NCBI GenBank assembly: GCA_034931985.1
Contig: JAYGHB010000001.1
Coordinates: 124,001 to 188,000 of the forward strand
From: Halotia wernerae
Lineage (GTDB): Bacteria; Cyanobacteriota; Cyanobacteriia; Cyanobacteriales; Nostocaceae
Length of the DNA: 64,000 bases
Reading direction: 5' to 3'
The notes below the pieces were generated by a model. That model saw only the letters and a program-made list of their open reading frames with translations. It had not been told where the DNA came from and ran no database searches. Shown here piece after piece: positions 53,738-61,957 of this stretch; position 1 is the first letter of the stretch, and each line of letters opens with the position of its first letter. The translations under genes were made by a program, and so were the position numbers.

Positions 53738-54070
53738 ATGAACCCTCTGCGCCCCCTTCTCGCTTTGGCCGGCCTGCTGGCGCTTTCCGCCTGCGGGCCG
53801 CCGATGCGTTGGGAACATCCCGCCTTGTCGGATGCGCAGGCCCAGGCCGAGGCGAGCGATTGCCGCCAGCAAGCCTGGAGCGAGGCGCAGTCGCGCGCTT
53901 TCTATAGCCGCTTCGCCTATGGCCCCACTTACGTGCGCGGCCGCGACGGCCGGGTCTATATGGCCGATCCGTGGATGCGCCAGGGCTTCAACGACACCTG
54001 GTTCGAGGAACAGCGTTTGCGCGACTTCTGTCTGCGCAACAAAGGTTTCCGTCTGGTGCCGGGCGAATAA
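53738..54070 (+). CDS. Small hypothetical lipoprotein, 110 residues
   Basis: A lipoprotein signal (LLALAGLLALSACG, Cys19) is followed by ~90 hydrophilic residues with three further Cys (SDCRQQAWSEAQ, RDFCLRNKGFRL) and several aromatic residues. Family not recognised; the C-terminal CLRNKGF(R)LVP pattern occurs in many small outer-membrane lipoproteins. ATG 53738 is chosen over an upstream in-frame ATG because it starts the signal. GGAAT-N17-CGTT at 53703-53728 resembles an EcfG stress promoter and would leave almost no leader. Confidence 0.65.
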   Translation: MNPLRPLLALAGLLALSACGPPMRWEHPALSDAQAQAEASDCRQQAWSEAQSRAFYSRFAYGPTYVRGRDGRVYMADPWMRQGFNDTWFEEQRLRDFCLRNKGFRLVPGE

Positions 54071-54136
54071 CACGCCTCGATTGCGCGAGGATCCGCTCTC
54101 GTCTATACGCGTCGCCCCTTTCCGATCGGCGGCGCC

Positions 54137-55303
54137 ATGCAAGCACAGACTTCGCTCCGGCTTTTGCCGCTGTTCACGATCACGGCGGCCGGCATGTTGA
54201 CGGTCGATCTGTATCTGCCCGCCGTACCCACGCTGCCCGCCGATCTCGGCGGCACGATCGTCCAGGCGCAGGCGACCCTCGCGGTGTTCTTCGCGACGTT
54301 GGCGGCCTCGCAGATCGTGTGGGGATCGGCGGCCGACAAATTCGGCGTGAAGCCCGTGCTGATCGTCGCGATCACGTTGCAGATCGCGGCGGGCTTCGTT
54401 TGCGCCGTCGCACCGAGCGTGGAAACGCTGATCGCCGCGCGCGGCGTGCAAGGCTTCGGCGTCGGGGCCGCCGCCGCCGTGGTGCCCGCCCTCATCCGGC
54501 GAAATCTCGACGAAGCCGCGTCGGTGCGCGCGATGGCGCTGCTCGCCACGGGCGAAAGCATGATCCCGGCGATCGCGCCGATCCTGGGCGCGCTGCTGCT
54601 GCTGATCGCCGATTGGCGCGCGAGTTTCTGGATCGTGGCGCTGCTGACCATCGCCGCCACACCCTTCGCGTTGCGCGCCATTCCCCCCGCCCCGCCGGTG
54701 TCGCGCGAAACGCGCAAGGCGGCGGGCGGCTATGGCGCGCTGCTGCGCGACCGCGTCTATTTCGGCTACGCGCTGGGCCACGGGTTATGCTTCGGCGCGT
54801 TGCTGGTGTTCGTCGCCAGCGCGCCGCAGCTCATCGAGCTTTGGCTGGGCGGCAGCCCGCGCGACTTCGCGATCCTGCAATGCTGCGGCGTGCTCGCCTT
54901 CAGCGTCGCGGCGTCGCAGAACGGACGCCTCACGCAACGCTTCTCGCTCGATACGATGATCGCGTCGGGCGTGATCGTTCAAATCGTCGCGACGGTCGCG
55001 CTGCTCGCCCTCGCTTGGGTCGACTACAAATCCTTCGTGGCGCTGGGCATCGTCTGGATGATGTTCTGCGGGGCGCTCGGCTTGCGCGGGCCGTCGACGA
55101 TGGCGCGCGCATTGTCGGTCGATAAGGCGATCGTCGGCCGCGCCTCGGGCCTGCTGATGTTCATGGGGCTGGGCCTGTCGGCGGCCGGCACGCAAGCCGT
55201 GGCGCCGTTCCTCGAGCACGGCTTGATGCCCGTGGCGCTCACCGCCCTCGCCTTCACGCTGGCGAGCGCGGCCCTGGTGCTGAACGCGAACCGGAACCGC
55301 TAG
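54137..55303 (+). CDS. Bcr/CflA-type MFS drug exporter
   Basis: 388 residues, about 12 helices. TVDLYLPAVPTLPADLGGTI at the N-terminus, WGSAADKFGVKPVLI, and RGVQGFGVGAAAAVVPALIR match Bcr/CflA drug:H+ antiporters (DHA1). Substrate unknown. Its TAG interlocks with the stop of the convergent lpxR-like gene (CTAG at 55300-55303). Confidence 0.88.
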   Translation: MQAQTSLRLLPLFTITAAGMLTVDLYLPAVPTLPADLGGTIVQAQATLAVFFATLAASQIVWGSAADKFGVKPVLIVAITLQIAAGFVCAVAPSVETLIAARGVQGFGVGAAAAVVPALIRRNLDEAASVRAMALLATGESMIPAIAPILGALLLLIADWRASFWIVALLTIAATPFALRAIPPAPPVSRETRKAAGGYGALLRDRVYFGYALGHGLCFGALLVFVASAPQLIELWLGGSPRDFAILQCCGVLAFSVAASQNGRLTQRFSLDTMIASGVIVQIVATVALLALAWVDYKSFVALGIVWMMFCGALGLRGPSTMARALSVDKAIVGRASGLLMFMGLGLSAAGTQAVAPFLEHGLMPVALTALAFTLASAALVLNANRNR

Positions 55304-56331
55304 AACCGATACGAGATCGACAGCGCGCCGAAACGGTCGGGGTTTTTCTGATCTTCGAATTCGCGCGTGCGCATCACGTAGCTGAACGTGCCGCGAATGC
55401 GTTCGACCACGACCGCGACGCCCATCTGCAGATCGCCGACAAGCGCACGGCGATTGACCGAATGGCTGCGCGCGAAGGTGTTGCCGTCGAGCGTGACGTC
55501 GCGCGCCACGGCGCGGCCTTCGAAACCGAAAAACGCGTAATAGGCGTAGCGGTCGATCGGCGGATCGACATGCAGCGAGCCCGCCAGGCCCGGCCGGATG
55601 CGCGGCGGGCCGTAATCCACGCCCAGATCGCGGCCGATGCGGAACGTGGCGCCGACGGCGCCATAGGTGAACACGTTGCCGACCGACGCGCCGACATGCG
55701 GCGTCATGTCGAGTTCGAACAGCGGAAAATCGGGCAACGGCGTGCGCATACGGCGCCATTTACGCTCGTAGAACAGCGCGACACCCGGCTCGTTCTTCAA
55801 CTGGTTGCCCCAGCCCATCGGCATGCGCGCGCCGATCAGCTTGTGATATTCCTTCTGCGTCTGCTCGGCGTAGCTTTGCGGACCGACGATGCCGACCTGC
55901 AGTTCCAGCGTGTCGAGGCGGCCGCGATTCTGCCCCTCGCCCAAATCCGACGTCAGCGCCGCCGCGAGATACGTCCAGCCCGAATAAGGCCGGTCGTTGG
56001 TCACGATGTCGCGGCGCGAAATATCCTCGGGCGTGTACATATTCTGCCCGAAGCCCAGGCCCGCGCGCGTTTTGCCCGAAGCGTCGAACACCGGAATCCA
56101 GCCCGCGAGTTCGCGCAACGGGCCCCAGCGCAAGCCGGGCTCCGACATCCAGTTGAACCGCACGCCGTTGGTAAAATTGCGATCGGTCTGCTTGGCTTGA
56201 TCGAAGGAATTGAACTTGTCGTTCTCGACGATCACCGAATAGGTGCCGCGCCAGCTCCACTCCGCAGCGTCCTGGGCGGCGACGGGGCTGGCAAGTGCGG
56301 CAAAAAGGACGGCGAAAAGGGGGCGACTCAT
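55300..56331 (-). CDS. lpxR: LpxR-like outer-membrane lipid A deacylase (DUF2219)
   Basis: 343 residues with a signal peptide ending VAAQD and a beta-barrel ending in a C-terminal Phe (SISYRF). The N-terminal pattern ENDKF ... TDRNFTNGVRF, then DRPYSGWTYL and EYHKLIGARMPMGWGNQLKN, carries the Asn-Asp and His residues of LpxR, which removes the 3'-acyloxyacyl group of lipid A in a Ca2+-dependent way. Activity is inferred from these motifs. Divergent from a small lipoprotein gene. Confidence 0.85.
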   Translation of the reverse strand: MSRPLFAVLFAALASPVAAQDAAEWSWRGTYSVIVENDKFNSFDQAKQTDRNFTNGVRFNWMSEPGLRWGPLRELAGWIPVFDASGKTRAGLGFGQNMYTPEDISRRDIVTNDRPYSGWTYLAAALTSDLGEGQNRGRLDTLELQVGIVGPQSYAEQTQKEYHKLIGARMPMGWGNQLKNEPGVALFYERKWRRMRTPLPDFPLFELDMTPHVGASVGNVFTYGAVGATFRIGRDLGVDYGPPRIRPGLAGSLHVDPPIDRYAYYAFFGFEGRAVARDVTLDGNTFARSHSVNRRALVGDLQMGVAVVVERIRGTFSYVMRTREFEDQKNPDRFGALSISYRF

Positions 56332-56378
56332 GGGAATGCTCTTAACCGAACCCGGCGGATGAGGCTAGTTTATCGACT

Positions 56379-56711
56379 ATGAAGCTCGTGAAGATTTGTG
56401 GCGCGATTGCGGTTCCGATTGTGGCGGCGCTGGGGCTTTCGGCCTGCGCGCAGGAAGATCGCTGGGCTAATCCAAGGCTTTCGCCGGAGGCCGCCGCCGC
56501 CGCGCGCCAAGCTTGCGACATCCGCGCCGAAGCGGCGGCGGGTCCGAACGAACTTCCGCCCCGCCCTTGCGGCAGCGAAATCGACGCCAATGCGCGCGAC
56601 CGCTGCGCGCGGGATAACGACGCCGCCTATGCCCGCCTTGCCGGCCGGCTGCGCGCGCGCGAAACGGCGTTCGCCGCTTGCATGGGTGAAGCCGGGTTCC
56701 AACGGCGGTAA
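56379..56711 (+). CDS. Small hypothetical lipoprotein, 110 residues
   Basis: Signal IVAALGLSACAQ with Cys24, then a hydrophilic, Ala/Arg-rich helical region with four paired-looking cysteines (ACDIRAE, PRPCGSEID, RDRCARDN, AACMGEAGF). The C-terminal CMGEAGF resembles the CLRNKGF end of the lipoprotein at 53738, and both may belong to one loose family. It is 9 bp upstream of glpD and probably on the same transcript. Confidence 0.6.
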   Translation: MKLVKICGAIAVPIVAALGLSACAQEDRWANPRLSPEAAAAARQACDIRAEAAAGPNELPPRPCGSEIDANARDRCARDNDAAYARLAGRLRARETAFAACMGEAGFQRR

Positions 56712-56720
56712 AGTCCGGTC

Positions 56721-58262
56721 ATGTCCGAATCCACACCCCTTTACGATCTCGCGATCATCGGCGGCGGCGTCAACGGCTGCGGCATCGCGCGCGACGCCGC
56801 GGGCCGCGGCCTCAAAGTGCTGCTCGCCGAGCAGAACGATCTCGCCTCCGCCACGTCGTCGGCGTCGTCGAAGCTGATCCATGGCGGTTTGCGCTATCTG
56901 GAACACTACGAGTTCCGCCTGGTGCGCGAAGCCCTGGCCGAGCGCGACGTGCTGCTTGAAAGTGCCCCGCATATCGTGTGGCCGATGCGCTTCGTACTGC
57001 CGCACGACGCGTCGCTTCGCCCGGCCTGGCTCATCCGGATGGGCCTGTTCCTCTACGATCATCTCGGCTGGTCGCCGGGGCGCAAGACCCGCCTGCCCGG
57101 TTCGCGGCAGGTCGATCTGCCGGCCAGCGAGTATGGGCGGGGCTTGAGCGCCGACGTGCCCACGGGCTTCGTCTATTCCGATTGCTGGGTCGATGACGCG
57201 CGCCTCGTGACGCTCAACGCGCGCGCCGCCGCCGATCTGGGCGCCGACATACGTGTTCGCACCCAAGTGACGTCCGCGCGGCGCGAGAACGGGGAATGGC
57301 GCCTGACGCTGTCCGACCGCTTGGGCGGCGGCCAAGCCGATATCCGCGCGAAGGCGCTGGTCAACGCCGCGGGCCCTTGGGTCATGTCGACCATCACCGG
57401 CGTGATGGGTCAGAACGCGCCCGCGAAGCTGAAGCTCGTCAAGGGCAGCCATATCGTCGTGGCGCAGCAATACGAAGGCGAGCACGCCTTCATTCTGCAA
57501 AATGTCGACCGGCGCATCGTGTTCGTCATTCCCTATGAAGGGCGCTTCACGCTGATCGGCACGACCGACGTCGTCTACGAAGGCGATCCGGGGCGCGTGG
57601 CGATCTCGACCGAGGAAACGGATTATCTGTGCCAGGCGGCGAACCGCTTCCTCGCGCGGCCCGTGACGCCGGCCGACGTGGTCTGGAGCTACGCCGGCAT
57701 CCGCCCGCTTTACGACGACGGTTCCGACAACGCGAGTGCCGTGACCCGCGATTACGTGCTGGAATTGGATGCGGGCGAAGGCCGCGCGCCCGCTTTGTCG
57801 ATCTTCGGCGGCAAGATCACCACGTTCCGCCGCTTGGCCGAACACGCGCTCGAAAAACTCGCGCCGTTCTTCCCGCAAGCGACGGGCGCCTGGACGTCCG
57901 GCGCCAAACTGCCGGGCGGCGAGCTCGACGGAAGCGGCGCGGATTTCGAACGTTTCGTCGAGGATCGCGCGCGCGAATGGGATTATCTGCCGCGCGAGCA
58001 TCTGCGTGCGATCCTGCGCCGCCAAGGTTCGCGCGCGCTCAAATTCCTCGCGGCCGCCAAATCGCGCGACGATCTGGGCCCGCATTTCGGAGCGGGGCTT
58101 TACGGCGCGGAAGTCGATCTGATGGTGCGCGAGGAATGGGCGCGCACATCGAACGACATCCTGTTCCGCCGCACCAAGATGGGCCTGCATCTGTCGCTCG
58201 CCGAGCAAGCGGTGCTGGGCGGCTATCTCGCGCGCGTCCACGGTTTGGGCCAAGCCGGTTGA
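56721..58262 (+). CDS. glpD: Aerobic glycerol-3-phosphate dehydrogenase
   Basis: 513 residues, FAD enzyme at the inner membrane. LAIIGGGVNGCGIARDAAGR is the dinucleotide fold, then SATSSASSKLIHGGLRYLEH, the GlpD signature, VNAAGPWV and the GTTDVVYEGDP and SIFGGKITTFRRLAEHAL segments. Passes electrons from glycerol-3-phosphate to ubiquinone. The TGA overlaps the ATG of the next gene (TGATG). Confidence 0.95.
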   Translation: MSESTPLYDLAIIGGGVNGCGIARDAAGRGLKVLLAEQNDLASATSSASSKLIHGGLRYLEHYEFRLVREALAERDVLLESAPHIVWPMRFVLPHDASLRPAWLIRMGLFLYDHLGWSPGRKTRLPGSRQVDLPASEYGRGLSADVPTGFVYSDCWVDDARLVTLNARAAADLGADIRVRTQVTSARRENGEWRLTLSDRLGGGQADIRAKALVNAAGPWVMSTITGVMGQNAPAKLKLVKGSHIVVAQQYEGEHAFILQNVDRRIVFVIPYEGRFTLIGTTDVVYEGDPGRVAISTEETDYLCQAANRFLARPVTPADVVWSYAGIRPLYDDGSDNASAVTRDYVLELDAGEGRAPALSIFGGKITTFRRLAEHALEKLAPFFPQATGAWTSGAKLPGGELDGSGADFERFVEDRAREWDYLPREHLRAILRRQGSRALKFLAAAKSRDDLGPHFGAGLYGAEVDLMVREEWARTSNDILFRRTKMGLHLSLAEQAVLGGYLARVHGLGQAG

Positions 58263-59107
58263 TGGCGAAGATCGCGTTCTTCGGCTTGGGCCGCATGGGA
58301 TCGGGCATGGCCGCGCGCTTGCGCGATGCCGGGCACGAAGTCCGCGTGTGGAACCGCACGCCGAAAGACGAGCCCGGCTTCGTCGCGAAAATCGAGGATG
58401 CCGCGAAGGACGCCGACGCCGCCTTCGCGATGCTGGCCGACGACGCGGCCTCGCGCGACGTGTGGGATCGCGCTTTGCCCGTGCTGCCCAAGGGCGCCTT
58501 CGTCGTCGAATGTTCGACGCTGTCGCATGACCGCGTGCTGGAGCTGGCCGCGCAAGCCAAAGCCAAGGGCCTGCGGTTTATCGACAGCCCGGTGACCGGG
58601 CTTCCCGATGTGGCGGCCGTCGGCAAGCTCACCTTGTTCGTCGGCGCCGATAAGGACGATCTCGACGCCGCGCGGCCCTTGCTCGCGCCGTTATCGGCGG
58701 AGATCGCGCATTTCGGTCCCGTCGGCGCGGGTACGGTATTCAAGCTGATGATCAATCTGATGGGTGCGGTTCAGATCGCCGCGGTCGGCGAAGGCTTGGC
58801 GCTCGCCGCCAAGGCCGGGCTCGACGTCGGCCAAGTCGCCGCGTTCCTTGCCAAGGGTCAGGCCGCGAGCCCGCAAGCCGTGCGCACCGCCAACTACATC
58901 GCCGGCGGCGATCACACGACCAATATCGTGTTCACCGGTAAGCTGCGTCGCAAGGACGCAAGCTACGGCGTGGCGCTGGCGCGCAAGTTGGGCGTGCCGG
59001 CACGCTTGGGCGAAACCGCGTTCGATGCTTATACGCGGCTGGTCGATGCCGGGCTTGGCGATCAGAACGAAAGCAAGATCGTCGCGGTCTACGAAAAGAA
59101 GCTCTGA
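58262..59107 (+). CDS. 3-hydroxyisobutyrate-dehydrogenase-like NAD(P) oxidoreductase
   Basis: 281 residues of the beta-hydroxyacid dehydrogenase family. IAFFGLGRMGSGMAARLRDA is the Rossmann loop, SPVTGLPDVAAVGKLTLFVG the substrate loop, and GAGTVFKLMINLMGAVQIAA carries the catalytic Lys. The substrate could be 3-hydroxyisobutyrate, tartronate semialdehyde or a related acid. Coupled to glpD by a one-base overlap. Followed by a strong terminator. Confidence 0.88.
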   Translation: MAKIAFFGLGRMGSGMAARLRDAGHEVRVWNRTPKDEPGFVAKIEDAAKDADAAFAMLADDAASRDVWDRALPVLPKGAFVVECSTLSHDRVLELAAQAKAKGLRFIDSPVTGLPDVAAVGKLTLFVGADKDDLDAARPLLAPLSAEIAHFGPVGAGTVFKLMINLMGAVQIAAVGEGLALAAKAGLDVGQVAAFLAKGQAASPQAVRTANYIAGGDHTTNIVFTGKLRRKDASYGVALARKLGVPARLGETAFDAYTRLVDAGLGDQNESKIVAVYEKKL

Positions 59108-59115
59108 AACGAAAA

Positions 59116-59143
59116 CGGCCGCCCGAAGGCGGCCGCTTTCTTT
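59116..59143 (+). terminator. Rho-independent terminator after the dehydrogenase gene
   Basis: CGGCCGCC (59116-59123) and GGCGGCCG (59128-59135) form a perfect 8-bp stem closed by a CGAA loop and followed by CTTTCTTT. Confidence 0.85.
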
Positions 59144-59157
59144 CGCCGGCGTGGCGC

Positions 59158-59319
59158 TCAGTGCCAGTTCGGGTTGGGCAGCAGCCCGTCTTCGCGCAGA
59201 ATCTCCTTCATCGAATTCAGAACCTCGCCGATCGGCGGCAGTTCCGCGTTCGACTTCGCCGCGGCCTTTTTGGGGCGGGCGGGAAGTTTGCGAGGGGCGC
59301 TGTGCATTGTCTGGCTCAT
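59158..59319 (-). CDS. Small basic hypothetical protein, 53 residues
   Basis: Begins MSQTMHSAPRKLPARPKKAA, then a helical segment IGEVLNSMKEILREDGLLPN. Lys/Arg-rich at the N-terminus; family unknown. The start is uncertain: no clear ribosome-binding site precedes ATG 59319, and the frame is open to TTG 59376. It is convergent with the dehydrogenase gene and divergent from imuA. Confidence 0.4.
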   Translation of the reverse strand: MSQTMHSAPRKLPARPKKAAAKSNAELPPIGEVLNSMKEILREDGLLPNPNWH

Positions 59320-59385
59320 GGCGACCGGGATGGTTAATTCTGGATTGAATATGCCCAGTCCTTTCGCATTTTGCAAGGGGGGTAT

Positions 59386-59439
59386 ATGATTAGGATTACT
59401 AATTTAATGCCTATCGAATCGCATTTCGCAAATCTGTAA
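59386..59439 (+). CDS. Possible 17-codon leader peptide upstream of imuA
   Basis: AAGGGGGG at 59375-59382 lies 3 nt before an ATG that opens MIRITNLMPIESHFANL and stops at TAA. The ribosome-binding site is stronger than most in the window, while the codons are A+T-rich. It lies upstream of the predicted SOS promoter of imuA, so it would be on a separate or longer transcript. May be chance. Confidence 0.18.
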   Translation: MIRITNLMPIESHFANL

Positions 59440-59456
59440 AGAGCGCGGGTTAGCTC

Positions 59457-59496
59457 TTGACGGTTCACGTGGCCGGGATTAGAACAAAACTCGAAT
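59457..59496 (+). promoter_or_regulatory. imuA promoter with LexA (SOS) box
   Basis: TTGACG at 59457-59462 can act as a -35 and TTAGAA at 59479-59484 as a -10 (16-nt spacer). GAAC-N7-GAAT at 59482-59496 differs by one base from the alphaproteobacterial LexA box GAAC-N7-GAAC (the complement of GTTC-N7-GTTC) and overlaps the -10, as expected for SOS repression of imuAB-dnaE2. Confidence 0.65.
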
Positions 59497-59531
59497 ACGA
59501 ATGAAGAGTGAACTTTGAACAGGAGCGGAAG

Positions 59532-60434
59532 ATGAACCTGCAAGCCTCGACCGGTTTTCCCGCGATCATCCGGGCTTTCCCGCCACCCGCCCCGGCGATG
59601 GCGCCGGTCCCGGCCCATCGCCAGGAAATGTTCGGCACGCTTCGCAATCCGCTTTTGGGGAAACATTTCATGAATATGCCGTCGCCGCCCCGCCGCCCCG
59701 CCTCGACCACGGTCCAGGAACTCAAGGCGCGACTGGCCAGCTTCGCCGCCCGCCCCGATTCGGGCGACGGCAGCGTGGGTTTCGGCATCAAGGCGATCGA
59801 TAAGCATCTGCCCTGGGGCGGCATCCCGCGCGGCGCGCTGCACGAAATCGCGGGCGTGGAAGCCGACGGCCCGGCGCAGGACGGTGCCGCCGGCGGCTTC
59901 GCCGCCGCCTTGCTTGCCCGCTTCGCCAAGGACGCGGCCAAAGGCGGCCCGGTCGTGTGGATCGCGCGCCGCCCGAATTTGACCCAGGCGGGTCTCGCCG
60001 CCCTCGGCCTCGACCCCGCGCGCCTGCTGCTGGTCGACGCGCCCAAGCGCATCGACGCGCTGTGGGCGTTCGAAGAAGCGTTGCGCTGCCGCTCGCTCGC
60101 CGCCGTGGCGGCCGAGATCGACGGCGTCGAACTCGTCCAGACGCGCCGTCTGCAATTGGCCGCAGAGTTGGGCGGCACGGCCGCCTTCCTGCTGCGCCCG
60201 CAAGCCGAATTCGCCCAGCCCAGTGCCGCACGCACGCGCTGGCGCGTGGCCGGTGCGCCGTCGCCGACGGGTACCCGGCGCTGGAACGTCGAACTCTTCC
60301 GCGCGCAAAACGCCGCCCCCGGCGCCTGGACGGTCGAACTCGCGGGGCAGAACTGGTCCCTCGCCGACGATGAAACGCTTCATCGCGATCTTCCTGCCGT
60401 TCCTGCCGACCGATCGCGCCGCAAGGCGGGCTGA
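59532..60434 (+). CDS. imuA: SOS mutagenesis protein ImuA
   Basis: 300 residues from ATG 59532, chosen for the AGGAG 6 nt upstream; GTG 59508 and ATG 59670 are alternatives. From about residue 58 it is a RecA/SulA-like domain: VQELKARLASFA, FGIKAIDKHLPWGGIPRGAL, VVWIARRPNLTQAGLAALGL, FLLRPQAEFAQPSAARTRWR. The first ~55 residues are variable. ImuA works with ImuB and DnaE2 in damage-induced translesion synthesis. The imuB start lies inside its 3' end (65-bp overlap). Confidence 0.88.
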   Translation: MNLQASTGFPAIIRAFPPPAPAMAPVPAHRQEMFGTLRNPLLGKHFMNMPSPPRRPASTTVQELKARLASFAARPDSGDGSVGFGIKAIDKHLPWGGIPRGALHEIAGVEADGPAQDGAAGGFAAALLARFAKDAAKGGPVVWIARRPNLTQAGLAALGLDPARLLLVDAPKRIDALWAFEEALRCRSLAAVAAEIDGVELVQTRRLQLAAELGGTAAFLLRPQAEFAQPSAARTRWRVAGAPSPTGTRRWNVELFRAQNAAPGAWTVELAGQNWSLADDETLHRDLPAVPADRSRRKAG

Positions 60435-61893
60435 GCGCGATGGCGTCCCGCCGCAACTCCCCCGCGCGACGTTCGCTTCAACCGCCGGCGCGCTGCGCTT
60501 GGCGGCGGTCGATGCGCGCGCGCGCAAGGCGGGGCTCCATCCCGGTCTCGGCCTTGCCGAGGCGCGCGCGCGATGCCCGGATCTGGTCGCGACGCGCCAC
60601 GATCCCGACGGCGACGACGCGGCGCTGAAATCGCTCGCTTTGTGGGCGCAGCGCTGGTCGCCGTCGATCGCGCGCGTCGCCGACGGGCTGCTGCTCGACG
60701 CGACCGGCGCGGCGCATCTGTTCGGCGGCGAAGATGAATGGCTCGCCTCGATCGCGCGCGAACTCGGCCGGTTCGGGCTGCACGCGCGCGCAGGCGCCGC
60801 CGATACGATCGGCGCGGCCTGGGCCGCCGCGCGCTATGGCGCAAGCGCGGCCACGCGCATCGCTCCCGGCGAAACGCAAACCGCCCTCGCCGATTATCCG
60901 CCCGCCGCCTTGCGCTTGCCGCCCGATATTCTCGGCGATCTCGACCGGCTGGGCTTGCGGCGTATCGGCGATCTCGCCGCTTTGGTGCGCGCCAGCGATC
61001 CGCGCCGCGGCCTCGACGCGCGTTTCGGGCCCGAACCGTTGCGCCGTTTGCGTCAGGCGTTCGGCGAGATCGACGAACCGCTCGATCCCGATATTCCCGT
61101 CCCGGCGATGCGCGCGCGGCTCGTTTTCGCCGAGCCCGTTTCGGCGCCCGAAGATCTCGCGCGCATCGTCGAACGCTTGGCGCTCGAACTTTGCGCCAAG
61201 CTCGAAGCCGCCGAACTCGGCTTGCGGCGTGCGCGGCTGATCGCGTTGCGCGCCGACGGCACGGCCGCGCATCTGGCGCTCGGCACCAGCCGACCGATGC
61301 GCGACGCGAAAGCGCTCGTGCGGCTCTTCGCCGAACATCTGCCCAAGCTCGATCCCGGCTTCGGCATCGATACGGCCTTGCTCGACGCCGAAATCGCCGG
61401 CCCGTTGAGTTTGCGCCAAAGCGCGATCGCGCTTCCCGACGGCGATCCCGATCTCGGCGAACTCGCCCCGCTGGTCGATCGCCTGATCAATCGCCTCGGG
61501 GCCGCGAACGTGGTGCGCTTGGCGCCGTTCGAAAGTCACATTCCCGAACGCGCGCAGATCCGCCTGCCGGCGCTGGGCACCGTGCCGGCGCATTTGCGCG
61601 GCGCCAAGCCGCCCGCCAATCCGCGCCCGCTGCGTTTGCTCGCCTGGCCCGAACCGATCGAGGCGTTGGCCGAATTGCCCGACGGGCCGCCGCGCCGCTT
61701 CCGCTGGCGCAAGCGTCTGCACGACGTGGTGCGCGCCGAAGGGCCCGAGCGGATCGAGCCCGAATGGTGGCGCGCGCCCGGCCGCCCACGCGATTACTTC
61801 GCCATCGACGATCGCGAGGGCCATCGCTTCTGGGTCTATCGCGAAGGGGCGGCCGGCGGTCTGCGCTGGTTCCTGCACGGGCTGTTCGCGTGA
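60370..61893 (+). CDS. imuB: ImuB, Y-family polymerase-like SOS mutagenesis protein
   Basis: 507 residues. The N-terminal region is Y-family-like (KRFIAIFLPFLPTDRAARRA; then VADGLLLDATGAAHLFGGED), but the catalytic acidic pairs of true Y-polymerases are not evident, as expected of ImuB. A helix-hairpin-helix region and little-finger-like domain follow, with an Arg-rich C-terminus. It bridges DnaE2 and the sliding clamp. ATG 60370 lies within imuA. Its TGA overlaps an ATG (TGATG at 61891-61895) that opens a 20-codon frame across the repeat to dnaE2. Confidence 0.9.
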   Translation: MKRFIAIFLPFLPTDRAARRAERDGVPPQLPRATFASTAGALRLAAVDARARKAGLHPGLGLAEARARCPDLVATRHDPDGDDAALKSLALWAQRWSPSIARVADGLLLDATGAAHLFGGEDEWLASIARELGRFGLHARAGAADTIGAAWAAARYGASAATRIAPGETQTALADYPPAALRLPPDILGDLDRLGLRRIGDLAALVRASDPRRGLDARFGPEPLRRLRQAFGEIDEPLDPDIPVPAMRARLVFAEPVSAPEDLARIVERLALELCAKLEAAELGLRRARLIALRADGTAAHLALGTSRPMRDAKALVRLFAEHLPKLDPGFGIDTALLDAEIAGPLSLRQSAIALPDGDPDLGELAPLVDRLINRLGAANVVRLAPFESHIPERAQIRLPALGTVPAHLRGAKPPANPRPLRLLAWPEPIEALAELPDGPPRRFRWRKRLHDVVRAEGPERIEPEWWRAPGRPRDYFAIDDREGHRFWVYREGAAGGLRWFLHGLFA

Positions 61894-61896
61894 TGC

Positions 61897-61957
61897 GAGG
61901 CCTCTCCTTCGACAGGCTCAGGATGAGGCCTCATGGTGAGCTTGTCGAACCATGAGG
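61897..61957. repeat. Dispersed palindromic (REP-like) repeat, copy 2, at the imuB/dnaE2 junction
   Basis: Same element as at 8376-8447, same orientation, slightly shorter. TTCGACAGGCTCA (61908-61920) pairs with TGAGCTTGTCGAA (61937-61949) with one mismatch, and CCTCATGGT (61929-61937) pairs perfectly with ACCATGAGG (61949-61957). The dnaE2 start codon (61952-61954) is inside the last arm. Confidence 0.92.

Noticed and set aside
52846..53740. Integration of an element at the 3' end of tRNA-Asn
   Set aside because: The toxin-antitoxin pair lies just downstream, but no direct repeat of the tRNA 3' end was found on its far side and there is no integrase gene. Transfer by tRNA-site integration is not supported.
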